A stretch of 35,078 bases of DNA. It comes from Bacillus sp. AFS088145 (GTDB taxonomy: Bacteria; Bacillota; Bacilli; Bacillales; Bacillaceae_G). This document shows positions 1 through 6,804 of this stretch, piece after piece; positions within the stretch are counted from its first letter, which is position 1, and each line of letters starts with the position of its first letter. Below the pieces are notes generated by a model, which worked only from the letters and a program-made list of their open reading frames with translations, did no database searches and was not told the origin of the DNA. A program made the translations under genes and the position numbers. The stretch covers positions 43,414 to 78,491 of the forward strand of contig NZ_NUUX01000015.1 of NCBI RefSeq assembly GCF_002564465.1. Reading direction: 5' to 3'.

Positions 1-313
1 AGGAGTCGAGCACCCCTTTCGTTCCAATCAACTTATTCATCAAAAAAATGATTACACTAAAAACCTAATCTTATATCCTTTACTTAAAGTATCATCACAG
101 CTTGTTAATCAGTATATATTTTTAACTTCTTAAGAAGAGACAATTACTAGAGTTTGTTGCTATGATAAAACCGCTTAAACATGTTAACATTAAAATCAAT
201 ATTAGAACATCAAAAAATGAATTCAATAAGATTCTCTTAATATACGTTTGACAATTTTATATTTCAACACCTGAAAAAACACTGGTTACCTCATCACGTT
301 TTTTATGGCAACT

Positions 314-342
314 TTGTTTCTTACATAAACTCAACATATATA
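314..342 (+). promoter_or_regulatory. Candidate sigma-A promoter for the fusB-like gene
   Basis: TTGTTT at 314-319 and TATATA at 337-342 are separated by 17 bp, and the gene starts about 70 bp downstream. The -35 is weak and the -10 is fair. The spacer carries the left arm of the inverted repeat at 328-379, which would place an operator or structural element on the promoter. Confidence 0.35.
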
Positions 343-379
343 AATTCACTTTTTTGATGTAAATTAAAGATGTTGAGTT
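328..379 (+). repeat. 10-bp inverted repeat before the fusB-like gene
   Basis: AACTCAACAT (328-337) is exactly complementary to ATGTTGAGTT (370-379). Inside the loop, AATTCAC and GTAAATT pair with one mismatch. No T-tract follows, so it is not an intrinsic terminator. It could be an operator with half-sites about 42 bp apart, or a leader structure 25 nt before the ribosome binding site. Which one depends on where transcription starts. Confidence 0.5.
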
Positions 380-417
380 ATAAATCAAACTTTCCTTTCA
401 AATTAGGAGTGATATAA

Positions 418-1053
418 ATGAACCCTTTTATTAGAACAGAACAATATAATTTTATTAGACATCAACTTCAAGTCTTAACAAATGGACATTCTACAGTAAA
501 TGATAAAACTGTGTTAAATGCTTTACATTCACTAGTTAATGATAAAATTCTAAGTTTATTTCCTGAACTAACTGAAGATCAACATATACTCTTCAGTCCA
601 ATTAGCACAATTAAAAATTCTGATCAAGCAGATGTTTTACTGAACAAACTAAAGCCTTATATAATACCTTTTAAAGAAGTATCAGAACAATCCATCAAAA
701 AGCTATTTCCTAAAGCAAAAAAATTAAAGCTTCCCTTATTACAAAATATCGATTTAGTTGAGACAACATATATTGGATGGGATGACTTAGGCTCTAATTC
801 AAAGTTTATTGTCACCTATTTAAATGACAAACTAATTGGTTTACAAGGTACTTTTAATCCTATGAAAAAAAGAGGCAACTGTACAATATGTAATAAATAC
901 GGTGACTTAGGATTATTCATGACAAAAACAAAAGGAAAAATTGAAGGTACTTTTACACAAAGAGGAAATTACATTTGCAAAGATAGCCAAATATGTAATC
1001 AAAATATTATGTCGCTAGATAAACTGCATGATTTTATTATGTTGGTTAAATAG
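418..1053 (+). CDS. FusB/FusC-family EF-G-binding protein (fusidic acid resistance type)
   Basis: This 211-residue cytoplasmic protein matches the FusB family in length and layout. The family binds elongation factor G and frees it from fusidic-acid-stalled ribosomes. The N-terminal half is helical. The IGWDDLGSNSKF stretch near residues 119-130 resembles the family's conserved GWNxLxSNxKY region. The C-terminal treble-clef zinc finger is complete: CTIC near residue 160, then GLFM, then YICKDSQIC near 185-193. The start is fixed by AGGAGTG eight nt upstream. It stands alone and converges on the TerC gene through a shared terminator. Whether it gives fusidic acid tolerance is inference: chromosomal homologues occur in many Firmicutes, often with modest or unknown effect. 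Confidence 0.85.
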   Translation: MNPFIRTEQYNFIRHQLQVLTNGHSTVNDKTVLNALHSLVNDKILSLFPELTEDQHILFSPISTIKNSDQADVLLNKLKPYIIPFKEVSEQSIKKLFPKAKKLKLPLLQNIDLVETTYIGWDDLGSNSKFIVTYLNDKLIGLQGTFNPMKKRGNCTICNKYGDLGLFMTKTKGKIEGTFTQRGNYICKDSQICNQNIMSLDKLHDFIMLVK

Positions 1054-1063
1054 TAAAAACTAA

Positions 1064-1098
1064 AAAAATCGCTTAGTGCTACAAACTAAGCGATTTTT
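1064..1098. terminator. Bidirectional terminator between fusB-like and TerC genes
   Basis: A 14-bp perfect stem AAAAATCGCTTAGT / ACTAAGCGATTTTT surrounds a 7-nt loop. A-run and T-run flanks serve both strands. It sits 11 nt after the plus-strand stop and 14 nt after the minus-strand stop. Confidence 0.9.
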
Positions 1099-1112
1099 CT
1101 ATTATTTATCAT

Positions 1113-1859
1113 TTATTCTACATTAGTATCTGTTGATTTCTCTTTAGAGAGAAACCAACCACCTAAAGCGATTAATAGCATGACTGACCAGAAAATCGTA
1201 TTCCAGATTGGTCCTTCAACGAAATGATGTGAAACAATGTGTAGAGAAGGATGTGCCAAAGTATGCATTAGTAGTTTAACCCCTACCCATCCAACTAAAA
1301 GCATAGCTGCTGTTTCTAATCTAGGACGTGTTGTCAGTAATTTAACAAAAATACCTGCCGCAAAACGAATGACGATTAAACCTGCAATTGCTCCAATAAC
1401 AATGATTATAAATTTCGCACCATCCATGCCACCTATATTACCCATTTTTGAATTAGGCAGATCAATTACTAGCGCTACTGCTGCTAAAATAGAATCAATT
1501 GCAAATGCAATGTCTGCTAATGATATTTGAGCAACTGTCAAACCAAAGCTTTTTCCTTTTTTTCCTTTATCATCATCATGCTTTTTAAATAAATGCTTTA
1601 ATGCGATGAAAATTAAATAAGCCGCTCCGATTGCTTGAACCTGCCATACATTAAAAAGAAATGAAATAATAAAAATGGCACCGATTCGAAAAATAAAAGC
1701 TAAAAGTAAACCAATATTGATCGCTTTCTTTTGTTGTTCCTCAGGTAAATGTTTTGCCATAACAGCAAGTACTAGTGCATTATCGGCCGATAATAAACCT
1801 TCTAATAAAATTAGAATAATTAATACCCAACCGTACTCTAATAACAAAGATAGTTCCAT
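1113..1859 (-). CDS. TerC-family integral membrane protein (probable metal, Mn-type, exporter)
   Basis: This 248-residue protein has about seven hydrophobic membrane segments. Conserved acidic positions of the TerC family are present: EGLLSADNALVLA at residues 20-32 and LADIAFAIDSILA at 114-126. Bacillus homologues YceF and YkoY export manganese, some at the sites of protein secretion. A charged HDDDKGKKGKS loop near residues 94-104 separates the two halves. The start follows a strong AGGGGGA. I looked for a yybP-ykoY manganese riboswitch upstream and saw none, so it looks more like the YceF branch than YkoY. It appears monocistronic. Confidence 0.85.
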   Translation of the reverse strand: MELSLLLEYGWVLIILILLEGLLSADNALVLAVMAKHLPEEQQKKAINIGLLLAFIFRIGAIFIISFLFNVWQVQAIGAAYLIFIALKHLFKKHDDDKGKKGKSFGLTVAQISLADIAFAIDSILAAVALVIDLPNSKMGNIGGMDGAKFIIIVIGAIAGLIVIRFAAGIFVKLLTTRPRLETAAMLLVGWVGVKLLMHTLAHPSLHIVSHHFVEGPIWNTIFWSVMLLIALGGWFLSKEKSTDTNVE

Positions 1860-1993
1860 TTTTTCCCCCTATTTAATTTACTTTTAACTTATTTTTAACC
1901 ACTTTTTAATTATATTCCCATTTTTATAAATTACTTATCCAAATTATTGAATATTCTAGTACAATTTTCACCATTTACACTTTTATCAGCTTC

Positions 1994-2030
1994 AAAAAAG
2001 TTGACTTAGTCAACTTTTTTCATTTATATT
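1994..2030 (+). promoter_or_regulatory. MarR-type palindromic operator overlapping a sigma-A promoter
   Basis: AAAAAAGTTGACT (1994-2006) and AGTCAACTTTTTT (2008-2020) form a perfect 13-bp inverted repeat around one central T. The TTGACT inside it (2001-2006) also reads as a -35, with TATATT at 2025-2030 after an 18-bp spacer. The MarR-domain gene begins 43 bp later. The simplest reading is autorepression by the MarR domain. Because a one-base loop cannot form a normal hairpin, I prefer operator to terminator. Confidence 0.65.
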
Positions 2031-2072
2031 ATTAGTAATCTAAAATTTCAGAATATTAAAGGTGGGGAAAAT

Positions 2073-2984
2073 ATGAATTATGTAGAAAAAATACGCAAAT
2101 TTAACAGACATTATGCTAATGTATTGGGAAAAATTGATCAAGAAATCTATAATCACCCTTTTCCATTAACCGAAGCCAGAATCATAACAGAAATCAACGA
2201 AAACCACGGATGTACTGCCACAGATATTATCGAAAAACTCGGCATTGATCGTGGTTATTTAAGCCGTATTATTCAACGATTCGATGACGAAAACATCATT
2301 TCAAAAATCCAATCTCCTGAAGATAAACGTCAATATACTCTTCATTTAACAGCAAAAGGAAACGAAATCTATAATAAATTGGTTAATGATGCGAACATTG
2401 GAGTAAAAAGTATGATTCAAAGCCTTTCTACTCCTGAAGTAAAAGAGCTAGTAAAATCAATGGAAACAATTGAAACCATTTTCTCATTAACTCAGGCACC
2501 TATTCCTGAAATATCAATTCGACCATTTAAACCTGGCGATCTTGGGTATGTCTCATATATTCATGGAAAGATTTATAGTACAACCTACCAATTTGGACGT
2601 GTATTTGAATATTATGTAATGAAAGGATTAAGCGAATTTTTATTGAATCCTAACGGAGGAGAACTATGGGTCGCAGAAGTAAATGGAGATATCGTCGGAT
2701 CAATTGCTATTACGAAGACAAATGAGTCAGTAGCACAGCTTAGATGGTTTGTATTAGATGAAAAATACCAAGGTTTAGGTATCGGTAAAAAGCTAATCGA
2801 AACAGCACTCAACTTCTGTAAGGACAATCAATTCGAACATGTATTTTTATGGACTGTAAGCACATTAGAGACCGCACGTTATCTTTATAAAAAATATAAC
2901 TTTACTTTAACTGAAGAGAAGCCTAACTTCGAATGGACTGGATCTGAGTTAATTGAGGAACGATGGGATTTAGTGCTATCATAA
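2073..2984 (+). CDS. MarR transcriptional regulator fused to a GNAT N-acetyltransferase
   Basis: The 303-residue protein has two domains. Residues 1-140 are a MarR winged helix: the recognition region is TATDIIEKLGIDRGYLSRII and the wing is SPEDKRQYTLHLTAKG. Residues 147-300 are a GNAT domain with the acetyl-CoA loop QGLGIGK at 233-239 and the typical ARYLYKKYNF end. This fused architecture is known in bacteria, but its acetylation substrates are mostly unknown. The domain pairing suggests one small ligand controls both DNA binding and modification. The start follows AAGGTGGGG. The upstream palindrome suggests autoregulation, and the small membrane protein gene downstream may be co-transcribed. 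Confidence 0.9.
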   Translation: MNYVEKIRKFNRHYANVLGKIDQEIYNHPFPLTEARIITEINENHGCTATDIIEKLGIDRGYLSRIIQRFDDENIISKIQSPEDKRQYTLHLTAKGNEIYNKLVNDANIGVKSMIQSLSTPEVKELVKSMETIETIFSLTQAPIPEISIRPFKPGDLGYVSYIHGKIYSTTYQFGRVFEYYVMKGLSEFLLNPNGGELWVAEVNGDIVGSIAITKTNESVAQLRWFVLDEKYQGLGIGKKLIETALNFCKDNQFEHVFLWTVSTLETARYLYKKYNFTLTEEKPNFEWTGSELIEERWDLVLS

Positions 2985-3043
2985 AAAAATCAGACCTTTT
3001 CTAAATTATAGAATATCTTATAGATTTATAAGACGGAGAAATA

Positions 3044-3442
3044 ATGAAGAACAAATTGATAAAAAGTATAAAAATATTTTCAATCATTGCAGTGGTCATA
3101 ACAGTAATATCTTTAGCTGGCTATTATACTTTAGATTATTTATTTGGAGATATGTGTGGAAACGAAATTACCCATAGGGAAGTTTCTCCTAAAGGTGATA
3201 AGGTAGCTTATATTTTCCAAAGAGATTGCGGTGCTACAACTGGATTTTCGTATCACTTATCGATAATGGATTCGGATCAGAAGCTAGCGAATAAATCAGG
3301 AAATACATTTGTTTCAGACGATTTATTTCAAATAAATTGGATAAATAATAAGAAAATTCAAGTTAATTATCCAAAGTCCACTAAGACGTACGAAATGGAT
3401 CGACACGTGAACGGGACGAAAATTGTCTATGTGGGAAAATAA
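3044..3442 (+). CDS. Small membrane-anchored protein, DUF5412-like
   Basis: This 132-residue protein has one N-terminal membrane segment (about residues 10-32) and an extracellular domain. The body contains CGNEITHREVSPKGDK, then RDCGATTGFSYHLSI, then NKSGNTFV. That set of motifs recalls small Bacillus proteins grouped as DUF5412, whose function is unknown; I am not sure of the assignment. The two cysteines (CGNE and DCGA) could form a disulfide outside the cell. The gene lies 59 bp after the MarR-GNAT gene on the same strand, with GGAGA just before the start. An imperfect hairpin with A/T flanks follows the stop at about 3433-3458. Confidence 0.7.
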   Translation: MKNKLIKSIKIFSIIAVVITVISLAGYYTLDYLFGDMCGNEITHREVSPKGDKVAYIFQRDCGATTGFSYHLSIMDSDQKLANKSGNTFVSDDLFQINWINNKKIQVNYPKSTKTYEMDRHVNGTKIVYVGK

Positions 3443-3515
3443 ACACCGCTATTTTTCCAATAATAAAAAAGCATCTAATTTGATACTCTCAGTATGTAGT
3501 CAAAGCACAAAATTA

Positions 3516-3528
3516 TCAGACTGATTGC
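3516..3528. repeat. Copy of dispersed motif TCAGACTGATTGC
   Basis: The identical 13 bp occurs again at 33080-33092, and a close variant, CAGACTAATTGAAAGCG, starts at 14027. All three are intergenic. This copy does not form an obvious hairpin by itself and may be a decayed member. Confidence 0.5.
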
Positions 3529-3580
3529 AACAGCTTGTCTTTCCGCCGCTCTTTTTACTTTCATAAACAAAACATTTTTA

Positions 3581-3628
3581 AAGAAGGTCAGTCCATTAAT
3601 TTAATTTATGGATTGACCTTCTTTTTTT
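3581..3628 (+). terminator. Intrinsic terminator, also usable by the minus-strand gene
   Basis: A 16-bp stem AAGAAGGTCAGTCCAT / ATGGATTGACCTTCTT with one C/T mismatch (a G-T wobble on the minus strand) is followed on the plus strand by seven T. It lies between the convergent small membrane protein gene and the gene remnant at 3635. The minus-strand T-tract is weaker. Confidence 0.75.
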
Positions 3629-3634
3629 AACCAT

Positions 3635-3988
3635 TTATTTTAATTTACCTAATTCATCAATAAATGCTGGTTTTTTAACGTATTTTTGTTTAAAGTCACT
3701 AATAATATTCTGAGCGTATTGGCTACCAAAAATTTTATTAAACTCTACGATTGTTTTACAAACTTTTTTATACATTTTCCGTTCAGTTGCTTGTCCTGCT
3801 TCTACTTCAATTAGTTTTGCATAGATTTCTCTTGTTTCTTCCAAATATTCTTCTACTAAATGCGGATAAAGTTTTTTAATTGAAGAAATATGAGATTTAC
3901 AATATTGAAGCACCTCAAAATAATCGTTCGATTGAATTAAGTTATCAATCGCTTTTTCTCTAAATTCACTTTTTGCAGCATTGAAAAA
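3635..3988 (-). pseudogene. 3' remnant of a gene, C-terminal part only (SWIM/DUF6880-like)
   Basis: An open frame of about 117 codons begins directly after an in-frame stop at 3989-3991 and ends in a normal-looking C-terminus. The first in-frame start (GTG at 3913) has no good ribosome binding site and would cut into continuous helical sequence, so the product looks N-terminally truncated. The tail has RKMYKKVCKTIVEF followed by KKPAFIDELGKL. That pattern is typical of the C-terminal end of SWIM zinc-finger and DUF6880-type proteins; I hold this assignment loosely. No SWIM motif is present in what remains. The frame overlaps the end of the upstream methyltransferase gene, as expected at a deletion junction. 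Confidence 0.6.
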
Positions 3989-4724
3989 TTAAGAAACAAA
4001 CTTGAAAATAATAAATGATTTTACCATTTAAACTTTTCATATAAAATAAATTTGTAAGTGTAGTTTTATATGGTTCAAATTCTTTGTCCCCACTTAACGG
4101 AGAAAAAGAAGAAGATAAGTTTCTACCTAGAAATCCTTCTAAATCCATTTCCAAATCATTTCTATAAACCTTTGTTTCATAAATCCCATTTTTAAAAAAT
4201 TGGTTAGTAACATCGGGCGTATCTTCTATTCCACCACTAAACCCTTTAAACTTAGGACAAGTTTCTTTGCATACCTTCTGCAATTCAATCATTATTGGAC
4301 TTAATAAATCTTTACTATTCCAAACTAGAGATACTTTTGCATTCTCTTTTAGGATCCGTTTGCATTCTAACCGGAATTTTTCTTTATCAAACCAATGAAA
4401 TGCTTGCGCTACCGTTATTAAATCAACACTATTATTTTTTAATGAAGTATTTTCAGCTGTTGCATTAATTGATTTATATTGATCGTATACCTTCAAACTC
4501 TTCTCAGAGATCCCTCGCATATCATCATTTGGTTCAATTGCTATAACAGTTAACTTTTTTTCAAGTAAAAGTTTCGTCAAAATACCCGTACCTGAACCAA
4601 TGTCTGCAATAACACTCCCCTCACTTAAATGATTTTCTGAGAGTAAATAATTGATATATTCATTCGGATAACTTGGGCGAAACTTAGAATATAGATCTGC
4701 TTTACCAGTAAAGTTTTCAATCAA
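3966..4724 (-). CDS. Class I SAM-dependent methyltransferase with altered C-terminus
   Basis: A Rossmann methyltransferase of 252 residues. Motif I is DIGSGTG (41-47), the acidic ribose-binding residue lies in IAIEPNDDMR (61-70), and the family-typical VAQAFHWFD is at 105-113. The substrate is unknown. Residues to about NGKI (236) look normal. After that the protein ends in a hydrophobic, cysteine-rich IYYFQVCFLIFQCCKK unlike the family, exactly where the sequence runs into the neighbouring gene remnant. The native last 10-20 codons were therefore probably lost. The core fold is intact and may still work. It starts at TTG after AAGAAGGTG, 32 bp behind the ABC transporter gene, so the two are likely one transcript. 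Confidence 0.8.
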   Translation of the reverse strand: MIENFTGKADLYSKFRPSYPNEYINYLLSENHLSEGSVIADIGSGTGILTKLLLEKKLTVIAIEPNDDMRGISEKSLKVYDQYKSINATAENTSLKNNSVDLITVAQAFHWFDKEKFRLECKRILKENAKVSLVWNSKDLLSPIMIELQKVCKETCPKFKGFSGGIEDTPDVTNQFFKNGIYETKVYRNDLEMDLEGFLGRNLSSSFSPLSGDKEFEPYKTTLTNLFYMKSLNGKIIYYFQVCFLIFQCCKK

Positions 4725-4756
4725 TACAAAACACCTTCTTAAAAATGTTTAGTGTG

Positions 4757-6469
4757 TTAAATTTGATGAGCATGAAGTCTAGCAAAGATCCCATCTTCCT
4801 GTGATAGCAGTTCTGTATGCGTACCATCTTCAGCAATTCCTTCTTCAGTAATGACTAAAATTCGATCCGCTTTTTTAATTGTGCCTAATCGATGGGCAAT
4901 AACTAATGTTGTTCGATCTTTTGATAAATCATTTAATGCCTCTTGAATAATTGCTTCTGTCTCTGTATCTAATGCTGAGGTAGCTTCATCTAATATTAGG
5001 ATTGGTGGATTTTTCAAAAACATTCTAGCAATTGCTAATCGTTGTTTTTGTCCTCCTGAAAGCTTTAATCCTCTTTCTCCAATTTGAGTTTCATAACCAT
5101 CAGGCAATGAAGCAATTAAATCAGTTAAATGGGCTTTTCTAGCAGCTTCTTCTATTTCTTCATCGGTTGCATTTAACTTACCGTAAGCTATATTTTCTTT
5201 TAATGTACCTGTAAATAAAAAGACATCCTGTTGTACAATTCCGATATTTGATCGCAATGATTCTTTCGTCATGTTGCGAATATCAATTCCATCAATTGTG
5301 ATCGCACCGTTTAAAACATCATAAAATCTTGGAATTAATGAACAGATTGTTGTTTTCCCAGCTCCCGAAGGACCTACAAAGGCAATTGTTTTACCAGCCT
5401 CAATAGAGAAGGAAAGATCATTTAAGATTCTACGTTTGTTTTCGTAACCGAAAGAGACATTTTTGAACTTAATATCCCCTCTTAGATTAATTACTTCAAT
5501 TGCATCAGGTGTATTTACAATGTCTGGCTCATTGTCAATCAATTCAGTAAAACGTTTAAAACCCGCCATACCCTTTGGATATAATTCAAGTAAAGCACTA
5601 ATCTTATCAATCGGTTTAAATAAAATGTTTAAATATAATATAAACGCTACTAATTCTCCATACGTTAAAATTTTCGTAAAACTTAACCAAGCTCCAAAAA
5701 CTAGAATAACAAGTGTCATTAATCGAGTAGATACATAGATTCCTAATAAATTCACGCTCATTACTTTATAAGCTTTTAGTTTCGTTTTACGGAAGTATTG
5801 GTTATTTTTATTAAATCGTTTCATTTCATATTGCTCATTCGTAAAAGATTGAACTACCCTTACGCCTGAAACACTATCTTCAACTTGCGCATTTACATTC
5901 GCAATATTTCCATACATTTTACTCCATGAATTATTCATTTTCATGTTTGAGTATGAAATCAACCATACTAAAAATGGAACGATTATAATTGCTACTAATG
6001 CAAGCTTCACATTAATTGCTAGCATAATCCAAAATGCTCCAATGAAGGTCATAATTGCAATAAATAAATCCTCAGGACCATGGTGTGCTAATTCACCAAT
6101 ATCCATTAAATCATTTGTAATACGGCTCATTATATGACCAGTCTTCGTATTATCAAAGAAACGAAAAGATTGACGTTGAACATGATTAAATAACTCACGA
6201 CGCATATCAGTCTCAATATTAATACCAAGTTTATGTCCCCAATAATTCACAACAAATTGCATACCAGAACTTACTAAATAAAGTACTAAAAGTCCGATAC
6301 TGATTGAGATAATTTTACTCCAGTTCCCTTCCGGAAGCAGTTTATCAATAAACCAAGATACTGCTAAAGGAAATCCAAGCTCCATTAACCCTACTAATAT
6401 TGCACAGAAAAAGTCTATATAGAATAGCTTTTTGTGCGGACGATAATAACTAAAAAAACGTTTAATCAA
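4757..6469 (-). CDS. ABC exporter, fused permease and ATPase (MsbA/LmrA-like)
   Basis: The 570-residue half-transporter has six membrane helices in residues 15-295 and a nucleotide-binding domain from about 333. All ATPase elements are present: Walker A GPSGAGKT (366-373), Q-loop near 413, signature LSGGQ (470-474), Walker B ILILDE ending at E495, D-loop SALD and switch His526. It should act as a homodimer in the membrane, because no partner gene is adjacent. The cargo (drug, lipid or peptide) cannot be told from sequence. The start is TTG preceded by GAGGTG. The RND exporter gene is divergently transcribed from the same 335-bp region. The methyltransferase gene follows in the same direction. 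Confidence 0.9.
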   Translation of the reverse strand: MIKRFFSYYRPHKKLFYIDFFCAILVGLMELGFPLAVSWFIDKLLPEGNWSKIISISIGLLVLYLVSSGMQFVVNYWGHKLGINIETDMRRELFNHVQRQSFRFFDNTKTGHIMSRITNDLMDIGELAHHGPEDLFIAIMTFIGAFWIMLAINVKLALVAIIIVPFLVWLISYSNMKMNNSWSKMYGNIANVNAQVEDSVSGVRVVQSFTNEQYEMKRFNKNNQYFRKTKLKAYKVMSVNLLGIYVSTRLMTLVILVFGAWLSFTKILTYGELVAFILYLNILFKPIDKISALLELYPKGMAGFKRFTELIDNEPDIVNTPDAIEVINLRGDIKFKNVSFGYENKRRILNDLSFSIEAGKTIAFVGPSGAGKTTICSLIPRFYDVLNGAITIDGIDIRNMTKESLRSNIGIVQQDVFLFTGTLKENIAYGKLNATDEEIEEAARKAHLTDLIASLPDGYETQIGERGLKLSGGQKQRLAIARMFLKNPPILILDEATSALDTETEAIIQEALNDLSKDRTTLVIAHRLGTIKKADRILVITEEGIAEDGTHTELLSQEDGIFARLHAHQI

Positions 6470-6804
6470 AATAAGGCACCTCGAGTTCTATTAAATTTCT
6501 AGTTTGTTAGATGTTAATACCTTACCACATGTGATTTAAGCGTGCTATTATTTCAGAATTTTCCAACTAACCATTAAAAATATCACAAAACTGGATTTCA
6601 TTAAACAAGTATAAAAGACAAATTGTCTCATATTTTAATAAAGTATGTACTAATTCATTTATCTCTTTAACTGTTGAAATGTCGAATTCTGCTTTTAAAT
6701 ATTTTGTAAATTCTAAATAAAATGTATATTATTTTCAACATTAGTGTGTTACGATTCAACTTGTGTATTACTGGATATTTTTACCATAAGGGAGGAAAAC
6801 TTGA
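6470..6804. other. Divergent intergenic region between ABC and RND exporter genes
   Basis: 335 bp of AT-rich DNA with no supportable gene. The plus-strand half holds the candidate RND promoter at 6704-6732. I see no clear operator palindrome and no riboswitch. Confidence 0.5.
6704..6732 (+). promoter_or_regulatory. Candidate promoter of the RND exporter gene
   Basis: TTGTAA (6704-6709) and TATTAT (6727-6732) are spaced 17 bp apart, 73 bp before the start codon. TATATT at 6725-6730 is an alternative -10 with a 15-bp spacer. Confidence 0.35.

Larger units (their letters stand above)
1..417. other. Intergenic region upstream of the fusB-like gene
   Basis: This AT-rich stretch has no convincing gene. 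It holds a 12-bp perfect palindrome CTTCTTAAGAAG at 126-137, a TTGACA at 248-253 with no acceptable -10 at normal spacing, and the promoter and inverted repeat listed separately. On the minus strand an open frame runs off the left edge from an ATG at position 40, but it has no ribosome binding site, so I do not call it. Confidence 0.5.

Noticed and set aside
1-40. Minus-strand open frame from an ATG at position 40 running off the left edge (MNKLIGTKGVLDS)
   Set aside because: Plausible codons but no ribosome binding site and only 13 codons visible; not enough to call a gene.
305-328. Seven-codon leader peptide MATLFLT before the fusB-like gene
   Set aside because: No ribosome binding site, and it overlaps the likely promoter, so it would not be transcribed.
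1860-2060. yybP-ykoY manganese riboswitch upstream of the TerC-family gene
   Set aside because: The G-rich conserved loops of that riboswitch are absent on the relevant strand.
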